From positions 1-54,047 of the forward strand of contig JAIKZO010000051.1 in NCBI GenBank assembly GCA_024682115.1: a stretch of DNA of 54,047 nt, given 5' to 3'. Below are positions 32,742 through 41,138 of this stretch, piece by piece (position 1 is the stretch's first letter; each line of letters begins with the position of its first letter). The notes under the pieces were generated by a model. The model saw nothing but the letters and a program-made list of their open reading frames with translations. It did no database searches and had not been told where the DNA came from. Made by a program: the position numbers and the translations under genes. The DNA is from Lachnospiraceae bacterium. GTDB taxonomy: Bacteria; Bacillota; Clostridia; Lachnospirales; Lachnospiraceae.

Positions 32742-33251
32742 TCAGTTTTTATTAAGTTTTTCCCTTATCGCGCCAACCGTATCCTCGATCGAAAAGCCTT
32801 CTTCGCCGATCGTGATGCCGGCGTACTTTTCATAGAGCTTAGAGCGTGTTTCAAACATTTCTTCAATGCTCTCCCCGGGCCTTAAGACCACTCCGCGCTC
32901 TTTGATGTTCTTTAGCCGCTTCATGAGTTCTTCGTATCCGACCTTAAGGTAAATTACCTTTCCGCCATGCTTAAGATGTTCCATTGCACTGTCGCTGTAA
33001 ACGACACTCCCTCCGGTAGCTATCACGGTATTTTTGACATCTATACCGAGGACGGCTTTTTCCTCACATTCCAAAAAAGAGGCTGTGCCCCTTTCTTTTA
33101 TGATCTCTTTGAGTTTTTTACCTTCCCTTTGCTGGATCACTATATCGGTATCGATAAAATCCATCCCCAGCACTTTGGCAAGTATGACTCCTACCGTGCT
33201 CTTGCCCGAAGCAGGCATTCCTATAAGGATCAGGTTTTCTTTATCGTTCAT
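32742..33251 (-). CDS. aroK: Shikimate kinase
   Basis: 169 residues, normal length. The P-loop GMPASGKST (11-19) is followed by the shikimate-binding FIDTDIVI Asp pair, the Arg in EERGT-type position (KERGTASFLECEE) and GGSV (the Gly-rich substrate loop). It phosphorylates shikimate at O3 in aromatic amino-acid synthesis, in the cytoplasm. Its start overlaps the end of the Pr6Pr gene by 11 bases. No other aro genes are in the window. Confidence 0.9.
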   Translation of the reverse strand: MNDKENLILIGMPASGKSTVGVILAKVLGMDFIDTDIVIQQREGKKLKEIIKERGTASFLECEEKAVLGIDVKNTVIATGGSVVYSDSAMEHLKHGGKVIYLKVGYEELMKRLKNIKERGVVLRPGESIEEMFETRSKLYEKYAGITIGEEGFSIEDTVGAIREKLNKN

Positions 33252-33927
33252 GTTTTTGTCCGTTTCTTATCATATCAATAATACGAAGGTAAAGATATCC
33301 TACACCCAAAAGGATAATAAGTATGACCAGTATCCACCAGCAGCATCCCATGAAAGGAAGCTCGTCGGAAAACCCGAAAGCTCCCGCGGGACTGTCCCAG
33401 TTTAAAAAGAAATACGGATAATTCCTGCCCTGACCGAACTGCCATCCGTTTATAAATCCCGTGATCGCGTATATCGCATAGGCTATCGGAGGGATCATGA
33501 CAAGAAATACGGATCTTTTTTTGATCCTTACCTCTTTACCCATTACAAAAAAGTCGGCGATCGCCCCGAGAGGCACGACCACATGCGTAAGGATATTCTG
33601 TATCGTCCATGCCTTATCTGCGAGCGTCGGTGCCAGTATGAAGCAGAAAACGACACCTGTAAGGGTTATCGCGACGGTTCCTATGAATTTAAAAAGGAAC
33701 CAGCCATCACCGGACTTATGACCCTTTATCAGAAAGATAAGCCCGATAAGGCAGATAATACCTATAAGTATGTTTGACTGTATCGTAAAATACATGAAGA
33801 TCGTGCGTCCGCTCATAAACACTTCGGCGGATGCGATCGAGCTAAATATCACCCCGATGATGACCGAGATGACGACCGCGATCTTCAATATCATTGTTAC
33901 TGCCGTTCTTGTTCTTCCTTCTTTCAC
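33241..33927 (-). CDS. Pr6Pr-family membrane protein
   Basis: 228 residues, six membrane segments. FMYFTIQSNILIGI and ILTHVVVPLGAIADFF are the family's conserved helices 2 and 4, and GRNYPYFFLNWDSPAG precedes the last helix. The family is uncharacterised. The start is GTG 33927. It lies 12 bases after the alcohol dehydrogenase gene and overlaps aroK, so the genes are co-transcribed. Confidence 0.8.
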   Translation of the reverse strand: MKEGRTRTAVTMILKIAVVISVIIGVIFSSIASAEVFMSGRTIFMYFTIQSNILIGIICLIGLIFLIKGHKSGDGWFLFKFIGTVAITLTGVVFCFILAPTLADKAWTIQNILTHVVVPLGAIADFFVMGKEVRIKKRSVFLVMIPPIAYAIYAITGFINGWQFGQGRNYPYFFLNWDSPAGAFGFSDELPFMGCCWWILVILIILLGVGYLYLRIIDMIRNGQKHER

Positions 33928-33939
33928 GCTTTATACCCG

Positions 33940-35118
33940 CTACACGCTGGCGCGATATATAGCGAGCATGTCTTTTTCGTTGAGGACTTTGGCGGAACCC
34001 ATCTCGCCGCCCACGCCGATAGCACATTTCTTAGCCATGAGCGCGAGTTCGTCTTCCGTGGGTGAGACCCCGAGTTCACGAAGGTTCGTGGGCATCTCGA
34101 TGCTCCTGTAGAAATCCTCCATTGCCTCGATACCGCGAAGAGCGATCTCTTCATCCGATCCTGAATCCTCAACTTCCATAACGTTAAGAGCGAATTTCTT
34201 AAATCTGGGAAGGCAATCCCTGAATACGTATCTGGCCCAGCTGCCCCAGATAGCAGCAAGTCCCGCACCGTGTGCCACGTCATAAAGTCCGCCAAGTTCG
34301 TGCTCGAGCTTATGTGTCATCCAGTCGCCGCCGTCATTTCCGCATCCGGTAAGTCCGTTATGCGCAAGGCTTCCGGCCCACATAACTTCGGCACGTGCAT
34401 CATAGTTCTTAGGGTCCTTATAAAGGATCATGGCATTCTTTTTAACTGTACGCAAAAGCCCTTCGGCAAGCGCATCGGTAAGCTCCATGTTGCCGCCGTT
34501 CGTGAAATATCTTTCCATCGTATGCATCATGATATCGGTGCATCCGCAGGCTGTCTGGTAATCCGGAAGTGTCATCGTAAGCTCGGGATTCATGATCGCG
34601 AATCTGGGACGGCACAAGTCGCTGCTGTATCCGCGCTTAACAAGTCCTTCTTCCTTCGTGATGACCGAAGAATCACTCATCTCGCTTCCGGTCGCGGCCA
34701 GTGTAAGGATAACTCCTACGGGAAGACATGCCGTGGCCTTACGCCTGTAATCATAGAAATCCCATACATCTCCCTCATTGGTGACTCCGTAACCTATAGC
34801 CTTTGCCGAATCGATCGCACTTCCTCCGCCTACCGCAAGAAGGAAATCAACATTCTCTTTTTTGCACAGCTCGATACCTTCATATACGAGCCCGAGATGC
34901 GGGTTCGGAACGGCACCTCCGAGCGAAACATAACTTATGCCCGCCGCGTCGAGACTGTCCGTCACACGCTTCATAAGTCCCGAACGGATAACGCTTCCTC
35001 CGCCGTAATGAATGAGGACCTTTGTCCCGCCGAATTCCTTGATAAGATCAGCTACCCTACTTTCCGTATTTTTCCCGAAAACAACTTTCGTAGGTGTGAA
35101 ATAATTAAAATCAAACAT
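33940..35118 (-). CDS. Iron-containing alcohol dehydrogenase (butanol dehydrogenase type)
   Basis: 392 residues, the size of BdhA/YqhD-like NADPH alcohol dehydrogenases. MFDFNYFTPTKVVFGKNTE opens the domain; AVGGGSAIDSAKAI binds NAD(P); the metal ligands are Asp in GCTDIMMHTMERY with its His, and the His residues of GDWMTHKLEHELGG and DVAHGAGLA. It reduces aldehydes formed in fermentation or from lipid damage. AAGGAG precedes ATG 35118. Its first 67 bases overlap the upstream MATE frame, an unusually long overlap. Confidence 0.9.
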   Translation of the reverse strand: MFDFNYFTPTKVVFGKNTESRVADLIKEFGGTKVLIHYGGGSVIRSGLMKRVTDSLDAAGISYVSLGGAVPNPHLGLVYEGIELCKKENVDFLLAVGGGSAIDSAKAIGYGVTNEGDVWDFYDYRRKATACLPVGVILTLAATGSEMSDSSVITKEEGLVKRGYSSDLCRPRFAIMNPELTMTLPDYQTACGCTDIMMHTMERYFTNGGNMELTDALAEGLLRTVKKNAMILYKDPKNYDARAEVMWAGSLAHNGLTGCGNDGGDWMTHKLEHELGGLYDVAHGAGLAAIWGSWARYVFRDCLPRFKKFALNVMEVEDSGSDEEIALRGIEAMEDFYRSIEMPTNLRELGVSPTEDELALMAKKCAIGVGGEMGSAKVLNEKDMLAIYRASV

Positions 35119-36530
35119 TCTGTCAAACTCCTTTTCCTGTCATTCAGTTTATTGTTTAATGCACTCTCCGCTCCATCGGATCTAAGCAGAGGTGCCAGTA
35201 CTTTATGGAATGCGTATGCATTTACGGCAAGTGCTCCCATCCAGGCGCTTATCTCGGCATAAGCCGTGGCCCTGAAACCTATCCTTCCTATAAAGAATGA
35301 TATCACACCGATCCTCAATACCATCTCAAGTATTCCCGAGATCATGGGGAGCATCGGTTTGCCCATTCCCTGAACGCCGCTTCTTACCACGAACAATGAA
35401 TCAACAAATATGATCATCAGTCCGCATCTTGGCAGGAATTCGCAGGCAAGAGCGATCTGATCCTCTCCCGAAAGAAGTATGCCCGCAAGGAACTTCGGGA
35501 AAAATACCATAAGGGATCCCAGCAAAAGATATGCTGTCACAGCGATACCGAGACATATGAAGAGTCCCTTCTTTATCCTTTGGTATTCTCCGGCGCCGTA
35601 GTTCTGGCTCGTGTAGGCACTCATCGCATTCCCCGCGGTCGATGCCGGATTCATAAAGAGGTTTAAATATTTGCTGCAGGCCGCATAGGCTGCCGTATAT
35701 ACCACGCCGAAACCGTTGACGAAATACTGGACCGCCATGCATCCGACTGCCGTTATCGAATTCATGAACGCCATCGGAAGTCCGTTGCCAAGAAGCTCGG
35801 TGAAGATCCTTTTTTCGTTCCTGAAGTACTTCCGTTCAAGCTTTATCATCGGTATCTGCATAAGACGCCTTATACAGATCGCGGCCGAAACCACCTGGGC
35901 GATTATCGTTGCATAGGCGGCACCCTCAACGCCCGTATGGAGCACGAAGATAAACAGGCTGTTAAGGGACATGTTGAGCAGCGATGATGCTATGATCGCC
36001 TTAAGCGGGGTCTTGCTGTCTCCGAGCGCTCTTAGTATCGCTCCGGAAATATTGTAACTGATACCTGTCGCAAGCCCGCCGAAAATGATGTATCCGTATA
36101 TAAGGCTGTCTTTAAAGATCAGCTCATCCGTACGTAAAAGTCTTAATGCATGGGGTAAAAAGATGATCCCGAAAGCCGTCAGCACGATCGAAAGCAAGAT
36201 GCCGAGTTCGATGATACCCGCAAGACGGTGTTTGAGTTCTTCTTCATCCTTTGCCCCGAAGCTCTGCGCAACGAGGACTCCGAAACCGTTCGCAAGTCCG
36301 AATGAAAATCCGACTATCAGAAAGAAGATCGAACCCATATTTCCGACTGCTGCGAGTGCATTGTCCCCGAGTCCTTTTCCGACGATCCATGTGTCGGCAA
36401 AATTATAGAACTGCTGGAGCATACTCGTTAAAAGAAGCGGCCAGTAAAAAGAAAGGATCAGCTTGAACGGGCTTCCTTTCGTAAAATCGATAACCTGTTT
36501 TTTTGCCGTACCGGCAGTAATACCACTCAT
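35052..36530 (-). CDS. MATE-family efflux transporter
   Basis: 492 residues with twelve membrane segments (LLLTSMLQQFYNFADTWIVGK after helix 1; ILRALGDSKTPLKAI in the middle; GVQGMGKPMLPMISGILEM in the second half), close to the DinF/NorM branch with the F-x-x-D-T-W-I-V-G motif. The last about 22 residues (LILIISHLRKLFSG...) are read through the start of the alcohol dehydrogenase gene in another frame and look non-conserved, which suggests the original stop has been lost. It would be an antiporter for drugs or metabolites. Confidence 0.88.
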   Translation of the reverse strand: MSGITAGTAKKQVIDFTKGSPFKLILSFYWPLLLTSMLQQFYNFADTWIVGKGLGDNALAAVGNMGSIFFLIVGFSFGLANGFGVLVAQSFGAKDEEELKHRLAGIIELGILLSIVLTAFGIIFLPHALRLLRTDELIFKDSLIYGYIIFGGLATGISYNISGAILRALGDSKTPLKAIIASSLLNMSLNSLFIFVLHTGVEGAAYATIIAQVVSAAICIRRLMQIPMIKLERKYFRNEKRIFTELLGNGLPMAFMNSITAVGCMAVQYFVNGFGVVYTAAYAACSKYLNLFMNPASTAGNAMSAYTSQNYGAGEYQRIKKGLFICLGIAVTAYLLLGSLMVFFPKFLAGILLSGEDQIALACEFLPRCGLMIIFVDSLFVVRSGVQGMGKPMLPMISGILEMVLRIGVISFFIGRIGFRATAYAEISAWMGALAVNAYAFHKVLAPLLRSDGAESALNNKLNDRKRSLTECLILIISHLRKLFSGKIRKVG

Positions 36531-36607
36531 TATTTTTTCCTCACAATCTGAAATGAGTGTAATACATCGTCACCGTATAAACTTCTTATTTTTTTACCTT
36601 GGGTATG

Positions 36608-37030
36608 TCATTTTTTGGACTGCTCCTGGATCTCGCGGATCAGGGCATCCTGCTTTTTTGCTTCGGAAAATACTCTGTAATAATAGAATGCCGCCAAAAT
36701 TATATAAGGGATTGTGAAAGAACGGTAATATTCAAACCATCCTCTGGGAGATACGGGCTCATAGATTGCTCCGATGATAAGGAGCAGTACCGCGCAGAGT
36801 CCGCAGGCGACCAGATACTGGACTATGATCATAACAAGCGGGCTCACGTTGTCAAAAAGTCCGTGAAGGAAGAGAACAAAAGTCGCTATCGCGCATGTAA
36901 GGAACATCACGATCACGTTCCAGTTGTTTGTCTCGGTTCCCGCGAGCATATTAACGAGCGCACCCGCGACAGAGACCAGTGTATATACACAGCACAGTTC
37001 TATGAGATATTCTTTGATACGTGATTTCAT
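36608..37030 (-). CDS. DUF3021-family membrane protein, cassette 1
   Basis: 140 residues, four membrane helices, with the LHGLFDNVSPLVMIIVQYL region typical of DUF3021 and a charged C-terminal tail. Its start overlaps the stop of the LytTR gene (TGATG). DUF3021 proteins are nearly always paired with a LytTR regulator, and are thought to hold it at the membrane or sense a membrane signal; the pairing repeats at 40230-41138. Confidence 0.82.
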   Translation of the reverse strand: MKSRIKEYLIELCCVYTLVSVAGALVNMLAGTETNNWNVIVMFLTCAIATFVLFLHGLFDNVSPLVMIIVQYLVACGLCAVLLLIIGAIYEPVSPRGWFEYYRSFTIPYIILAAFYYYRVFSEAKKQDALIREIQEQSKK

Positions 37031-37500
37031 CAGATGATCCCCCTCATCTTCTTAAGATAATCGTTGAAGCTCTTTTTGTAACTTCTGTTGATGCAGATCC
37101 TCTCCCCGTTGTCAAACGAAGCATAGACCTTCATGTTGATATCGGGTTTCAGCTGGCGGATCTTGTAGATATTTATGAGATTTGATTTGGAAACCCTGAC
37201 AAACCCGTAATTCCAGAGCATCTCTTCACAGGCGTTCAGGGTGTTCATGATCCGGAACACTCCGTTTCCGGTATAGGCAAAAAGCTTTCTGTCTATATGA
37301 TCGAGATAATAGATCTCTCCGGGGTCAAGTATTATTTCTTCACCGTCGTCGAGATCCTCATCCGCCGGTCTTCCCGACAGGGTCGGCCTGTCGGAATTGA
37401 CCGTATCTATTATCCTTCTTACCGCGGGACGCATTTTCGAATAATAAAGGTCCACGCGTTCGTTATTGCTGTCTTTTTCTTCGTACAGGTTAAGTTTCAT
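37030..37500 (-). CDS. LytTR-family DNA-binding regulator, cassette 1
   Basis: 156 residues without a receiver domain. The N-terminal part (1-50) is short and variable; the LytTR domain follows (about 55-150: EIYYLDHIDRKLFAYTGNGVFRI, then FVRVSKSNLINIYKI and ICINRSYKKSFNDYLK). It lies between a hydrolase gene and DUF3021 in one operon. A pair of direct repeats upstream of the hydrolase gene (38532-38562) is its likely binding site, giving autoregulation. Confidence 0.88.
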   Translation of the reverse strand: MKLNLYEEKDSNNERVDLYYSKMRPAVRRIIDTVNSDRPTLSGRPADEDLDDGEEIILDPGEIYYLDHIDRKLFAYTGNGVFRIMNTLNACEEMLWNYGFVRVSKSNLINIYKIRQLKPDINMKVYASFDNGERICINRSYKKSFNDYLKKMRGII

Positions 37501-37507
37501 CCAATCA

Positions 37508-38467
37508 TTACTGACCGATCGATCCGAGGAAATCTTCCACGTTTTTCATGTATCCGTCCGGATCGTCGATGATCCCTTCTATGTGGGCGCTGTCAACGTG
37601 AGCTATCGCCCTTTTCTCACATACTATATTATCATAAATCTGTGAAACGAGTTCAGGGAGACAAACCTCATCCTTGTCAGAAATTATGATCATAACAGGG
37701 ATCCTGATATTTGAAGCCAGTGCTATGGTGTCGCCGTCAGCCCAGTCGATCCCGTTTGCGACCTTCATGAATGTCTTACTCGTGCCTATAAGGTAGTTCG
37801 TCATGGGTGAGTAAGCAGCTTCCACGCTTTCACCGAACGCAAGCCTCAGCATGAGCTCCATTCCGGGAACCGGGCTGTCGCAGATGACCGCATCGGCTGC
37901 TTCGATCTTTCCGGGTTCAGCCTTTGAAGCATAGATCGCAACCGTCTGAGCGCCCATTGACTGTCCGTGAACGATAACTTCAGATTCGTTCAGGTTTTCT
38001 CTTGCATAAGCTACCATCGCTTCAACATCGAGTGATTCGTTTATACCGAATGTAACTTTGGGATCAGGGTTTTTTCCGCATCCTCTCTGATCTATGGCTA
38101 TAACATCGTACCCTCTCTTAAGATACTCTTCTGCAAGAGGATAGGTACAAACCCTGTCGCCGCCTGCTCCGTGAACGAGTATCACGCACCTGTCGCTTCC
38201 GTTATCAAAGAATGTTGCGGGAACCGTATTGCCGTCTGCGGCTTTTGCTTCTATCTCGGTGCCGCTGTATGTATCGTTAAAAGCATCAAGGTCATATCCC
38301 CAGACTTCAAGCTGTTTAACGCTGTTACCCGATGTATCTTTTCCTTCGTTCTGGTTGAGGATCTTATTTGAGATAAGTCCTCCGATCGCTATAGATCCCC
38401 CGAGGATGAGTACTGCGATAACGCAAACCGTAATGACCAATGCCTTCTTTAATCTGTTCTTTTTCAT
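37508..38467 (-). CDS. Membrane-anchored alpha/beta hydrolase
   Basis: 319 residues. One N-terminal membrane helix (about 9-32) is followed by the hydrolase fold: oxyanion motif VHGAGGDR, nucleophile in HGQSMGAQ, acid in IIISDKDE and His in DSAHIEG. The catalytic domain is probably outside the cell. Start follows AAGGAG. It heads the operon with the LytTR and DUF3021 genes of cassette 1, so the LytTR pair probably controls it in response to membrane or surface conditions. It resembles the YqkD/BAAT-type bacterial hydrolases; the substrate is unknown. Confidence 0.87.
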   Translation of the reverse strand: MKKNRLKKALVITVCVIAVLILGGSIAIGGLISNKILNQNEGKDTSGNSVKQLEVWGYDLDAFNDTYSGTEIEAKAADGNTVPATFFDNGSDRCVILVHGAGGDRVCTYPLAEEYLKRGYDVIAIDQRGCGKNPDPKVTFGINESLDVEAMVAYARENLNESEVIVHGQSMGAQTVAIYASKAEPGKIEAADAVICDSPVPGMELMLRLAFGESVEAAYSPMTNYLIGTSKTFMKVANGIDWADGDTIALASNIRIPVMIIISDKDEVCLPELVSQIYDNIVCEKRAIAHVDSAHIEGIIDDPDGYMKNVEDFLGSIGQ

Positions 38468-38531
38468 AACCTGTAATCTCCTTGTCTTTAGTTGATAATG
38501 TGACTATAACAGGTCAAAAAGAGCTTTGCTG

Positions 38532-38562
38532 CCAAATATGCACAAGTTGCATTTTGTCATGT
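38532..38562 (-). promoter_or_regulatory. Direct-repeat operator, probable LytTR site
   Basis: On the minus strand TGCAACTTGT occurs twice, with starts 21 bases apart (two helical turns), the geometry LytTR dimers prefer. It lies about 65 bases upstream of the hydrolase start. Confidence 0.65.
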
Positions 38563-38590
38563 ACAAGTTGCAAAAAAGATTCCGGAACAA

Positions 38591-38614
38591 TAAAAAAGGG
38601 GGCTTTCGCCCCCC
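38591..38614 (-). terminator. Terminator of the ABC exporter operon
   Basis: GGGGGC (38598-38603) pairs with GCCCCC (38608-38613), followed on the minus strand by TTTTTTATT. Confidence 0.85.
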
Positions 38615-38633
38615 GCAGCCTGCAAAAAAGTAT

Positions 38634-39425
38634 TTAACCGGCCAGGTCTCTTCTGTTATATTGCCAGAAAGCGCCCGCTATCCCGGCAAATATGACGATC
38701 ACTCCGACCGCTAAGGCTTTGGCATCCGCTTCGGCACCCGAGAATATCTCGGAAGCGTTTGCGTAGGAATACGGTCCGAAGAACAGATAATCCTTAAGAT
38801 CCGGGACAACTCTTCCGACAACGTCGTAAAAGTAAAGTACCATCGCGGTCCCTATGCCGAGTCCGATGCGGTTTTTTCCCGAGAGCGATGATATCGCAAA
38901 GCAGATCGAAGCAACCTCAAGGTTCATAAGGAACTGGCTTGCCATGAACCTCATAAACTCATCGCCGGGTATCGTCTCACCGAGCATCTTAACTCCGATA
39001 AGATAAAGCACTCCGCATATTACCGTGAAAACGATGAGCGCGATAAGTACGCTTAAGCCCTTTGCAGCGATGACCTTTGTCCTTGAAACGGGCAGTGAGA
39101 AAAGGAACTCTCCCGTATGTCCTTCTTCTTCCTTTGAAAGGATCCCTATCGCTATAAGCGCTGCGAACATCCCGCTGCCGAGGCCGTGCACGGTCCCGAC
39201 TTCGGTCGCAAAGAATCCTTTAAGCGTAGCGATACTTAACGTGCTCATTCCGAACGCATCCGAAAATGCTCCCATGTTGGAAAAAGCATCCGCCATTTCC
39301 TTTACATCGCCTTCCATGCTCCGGTACATCAGCACGCATATAAGGCCGAGTCCGCCGACGGCAAGGCTCCATATAAGAAGACTTTTGATATTCAGTTTCA
39401 TTTCTTTTGTGAATATTGTTCTCAT
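38634..39425 (-). CDS. ABC-2 type transporter permease
   Basis: 263 residues, six membrane segments. EEEGHTGEFLFSLPVSRTKVIAAK is the cytoplasmic loop that contacts the ATPase in ABC-2 exporters of the antibiotic/lantibiotic type. It overlaps the ATPase gene by four bases (ATGA), so the two form a single exporter, with the terminator at 38591-38614 closing the operon. Confidence 0.88.
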   Translation of the reverse strand: MRTIFTKEMKLNIKSLLIWSLAVGGLGLICVLMYRSMEGDVKEMADAFSNMGAFSDAFGMSTLSIATLKGFFATEVGTVHGLGSGMFAALIAIGILSKEEEGHTGEFLFSLPVSRTKVIAAKGLSVLIALIVFTVICGVLYLIGVKMLGETIPGDEFMRFMASQFLMNLEVASICFAISSLSGKNRIGLGIGTAMVLYFYDVVGRVVPDLKDYLFFGPYSYANASEIFSGAEADAKALAVGVIVIFAGIAGAFWQYNRRDLAG

Positions 39426-40117
39426 GCTTCCTCCTCGTCCTCGTAAAAACTTAAGAATGTATCATCATCTATATTTGGTGTATCAAGCATCGTGAGCCTT
39501 CCTTCCCTCATTATCGCAGCGCTCCTGCAGTACTTATTGACCTCCGAGAGCACATGTGTCGAAAGAAGGCAGGTCGCGCCGGCATCGACATATTCGTTTA
39601 TCAGCTCGAAAAAGCTTCTTTGTACGAGGGGATCAAGGCCGCTCGTCGGTTCGTCAAAGATAAAGAGTTTCGGCCGGTGCTGCATCGCACAGACTATACT
39701 TACCTTTTTGCGGTTTCCGAGCGATAATTCCTTTATCCTCTTATCCCTGTTGACTTTTAACCTTTCGCAGATCTTCTCCGCTTCCCCGGTGCAGTCGAGC
39801 CCGCGCACATCCGCGGCATATTTTATGACATCGGTAACTTTCATCGAACCGTAGAACCATGCTTCCGAAGGCATATAACCGACGTTCTCAAGTATCTTTT
39901 CATGATCCTTAACGCTGTCCATCCCGAGTATCTTAATGCTTCCCGTGTTGAATTTAAGGAAGCCGAGCATCGAGCGGATCGTTGTCGACTTGCCGGCACC
40001 GTTCGGTCCTATGAATCCGAAGATGTCCCCTTCTTTAACATCAAGCGATACGTCGATCACACCCCTGTTCTTTCCGTAGCTCTTTGTAAGATTCCGTATC
40101 TCAATCACATTTGCCAT
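39422..40117 (-). CDS. ABC transporter ATP-binding protein
   Basis: 231 residues from ATG 40117, which follows GGAGG; an upstream frame to 40237 has no ribosome site. Walker A GPNGAGKST, Q-loop region replaced by YMPSEAWFYG, signature LSLGNRKKVS, Walker B LFIFDEPTSGLD and switch LSTHV are all present. It pairs with the overlapping ABC-2 permease, probably for drug or peptide export. It lies after a terminator (40177-40207) that ends the LytTR/DUF3021 cassette 2, and is likely regulated with it. Confidence 0.92.
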   Translation of the reverse strand: MANVIEIRNLTKSYGKNRGVIDVSLDVKEGDIFGFIGPNGAGKSTTIRSMLGFLKFNTGSIKILGMDSVKDHEKILENVGYMPSEAWFYGSMKVTDVIKYAADVRGLDCTGEAEKICERLKVNRDKRIKELSLGNRKKVSIVCAMQHRPKLFIFDEPTSGLDPLVQRSFFELINEYVDAGATCLLSTHVLSEVNKYCRSAAIMREGRLTMLDTPNIDDDTFLSFYEDEEEA

Positions 40118-40176
40118 AAAACATTCCTCCGTTTTGTCCGCCGTACATTTACTGCTTACAAGAGGAACATAACACA

Positions 40177-40207
40177 CAAAAAAAACGGGAACAATATCTG
40201 TTCCCGT
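40177..40207 (-). terminator. Terminator after DUF3021 cassette 2
   Basis: ACGGGAACA (40185-40193) pairs with TGTTCCCGT (40199-40207), followed on the minus strand by eight T. It separates the regulator genes from the ABC exporter genes and may let part of the transcription through. Confidence 0.8.
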
Positions 40208-40229
40208 AAGATGCACTATTTTGCCGATA

Positions 40230-40697
40230 TCATTCACTTTTTTTGTGTTCGCTCTGAAAAACCTTCAGTTCTTCGTTAAGCTTTTTATCATCTATATGCC
40301 GCTTTGACCTGTAGATAAGGAATACGCAGACATATGTAAAAAGGAGGTAGACGGCCATGATCAAAGTGACCTTTATGCTCTTTTCAAACCATCCTCCGAA
40401 ATACGAAACGATACTGTAGAGCGCCGTACAAACGACCATTCCAACGCATTCTTTTATCCCGAGTTTATCGGCTTCGTCAAAATTCCAGAATACGAGCATC
40501 TGAATATAACCCATGAAGTAGCAGGTAAAGATCATCTCGGCCATATGGATTATCTTTGCATCGGACGAGCCCGTTATGAGCCTGTACATGCAGTAGAAGA
40601 AAAGAAGCGCGAAAAAGTAAAGGCAGGCTTTGAACTCTATTCCGATCTCGTTTGTAAGATATCTTTCCCAAAGGGTAAGCTTACCGTCTTTTTTCAT
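40230..40697 (-). CDS. DUF3021-family membrane protein, cassette 2
   Basis: 155 residues with four membrane helices and a charged tail (YRSKRHIDDKKLNEELKVF). It follows the LytTR gene directly; the start has AAAGGAGG. Same family and pairing as 36608-37030, but the two are only distantly similar. It probably modulates its LytTR partner and the ABC exporter downstream. Confidence 0.8.
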   Translation of the reverse strand: MKKDGKLTLWERYLTNEIGIEFKACLYFFALLFFYCMYRLITGSSDAKIIHMAEMIFTCYFMGYIQMLVFWNFDEADKLGIKECVGMVVCTALYSIVSYFGGWFEKSIKVTLIMAVYLLFTYVCVFLIYRSKRHIDDKKLNEELKVFQSEHKKSE

Positions 40698-41138
40698 CTA
40701 TCTTCCTCCTTTCAGCAGTTTCCGGAACTCCGATGCGTATCTTCGCGAAATTATGATGTGCTCTCCGCCCTCCATCATCGCATCTATGCGGTTCGATGAA
40801 AGGCTCTTTAGCGATACGACTCTGTTAACGTTTATCACCATGGATTTGCTGCATCTGAAAAAGATCTCGTCGCCGGTCTCTATCATGAACGCATTAAGTG
40901 AACTGTCGATCCTTAAGACCTGATCTTCGGTGTAAGCAAAGACCCTGTCATCTACCGATTCAAGATAAAGGATCTCGTCGGCGTTTATACAGATGTTACG
41001 ATCATCGACCTTTCCCCAGATACGGCCTTTATCGTCCCTTAATATACCGATCACACGCTCTATCGACGGATTCGGATCCTTATAGCGGATGACTACGGAT
41101 TCTTCTCCTTCGGTTATCTTCTGGATATCTAGCTTCAT
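40698..41138 (-). CDS. LytTR-family DNA-binding regulator, cassette 2
   Basis: 146 residues, LytTR domain at about 45-146 (EILYLESVDDRVFAYTEDQV, FFRCSKSMVINVNRV and IISRRYASEFRKLLKG). No receiver domain. It overlaps the end of the CPBP protease gene by four bases and precedes DUF3021. The likely target is the ABC exporter operon immediately downstream; I see no clear direct-repeat site there. Confidence 0.88.
   Translation of the reverse strand: MKLDIQKITEGEESVVIRYKDPNPSIERVIGILRDDKGRIWGKVDDRNICINADEILYLESVDDRVFAYTEDQVLRIDSSLNAFMIETGDEIFFRCSKSMVINVNRVVSLKSLSSNRIDAMMEGGEHIIISRRYASEFRKLLKGGR

Noticed and set aside
34270-35262. 330-codon plus-strand frame
   Set aside because: Antisense to the alcohol dehydrogenase and the end of the MATE gene, both of which have clear family motifs.
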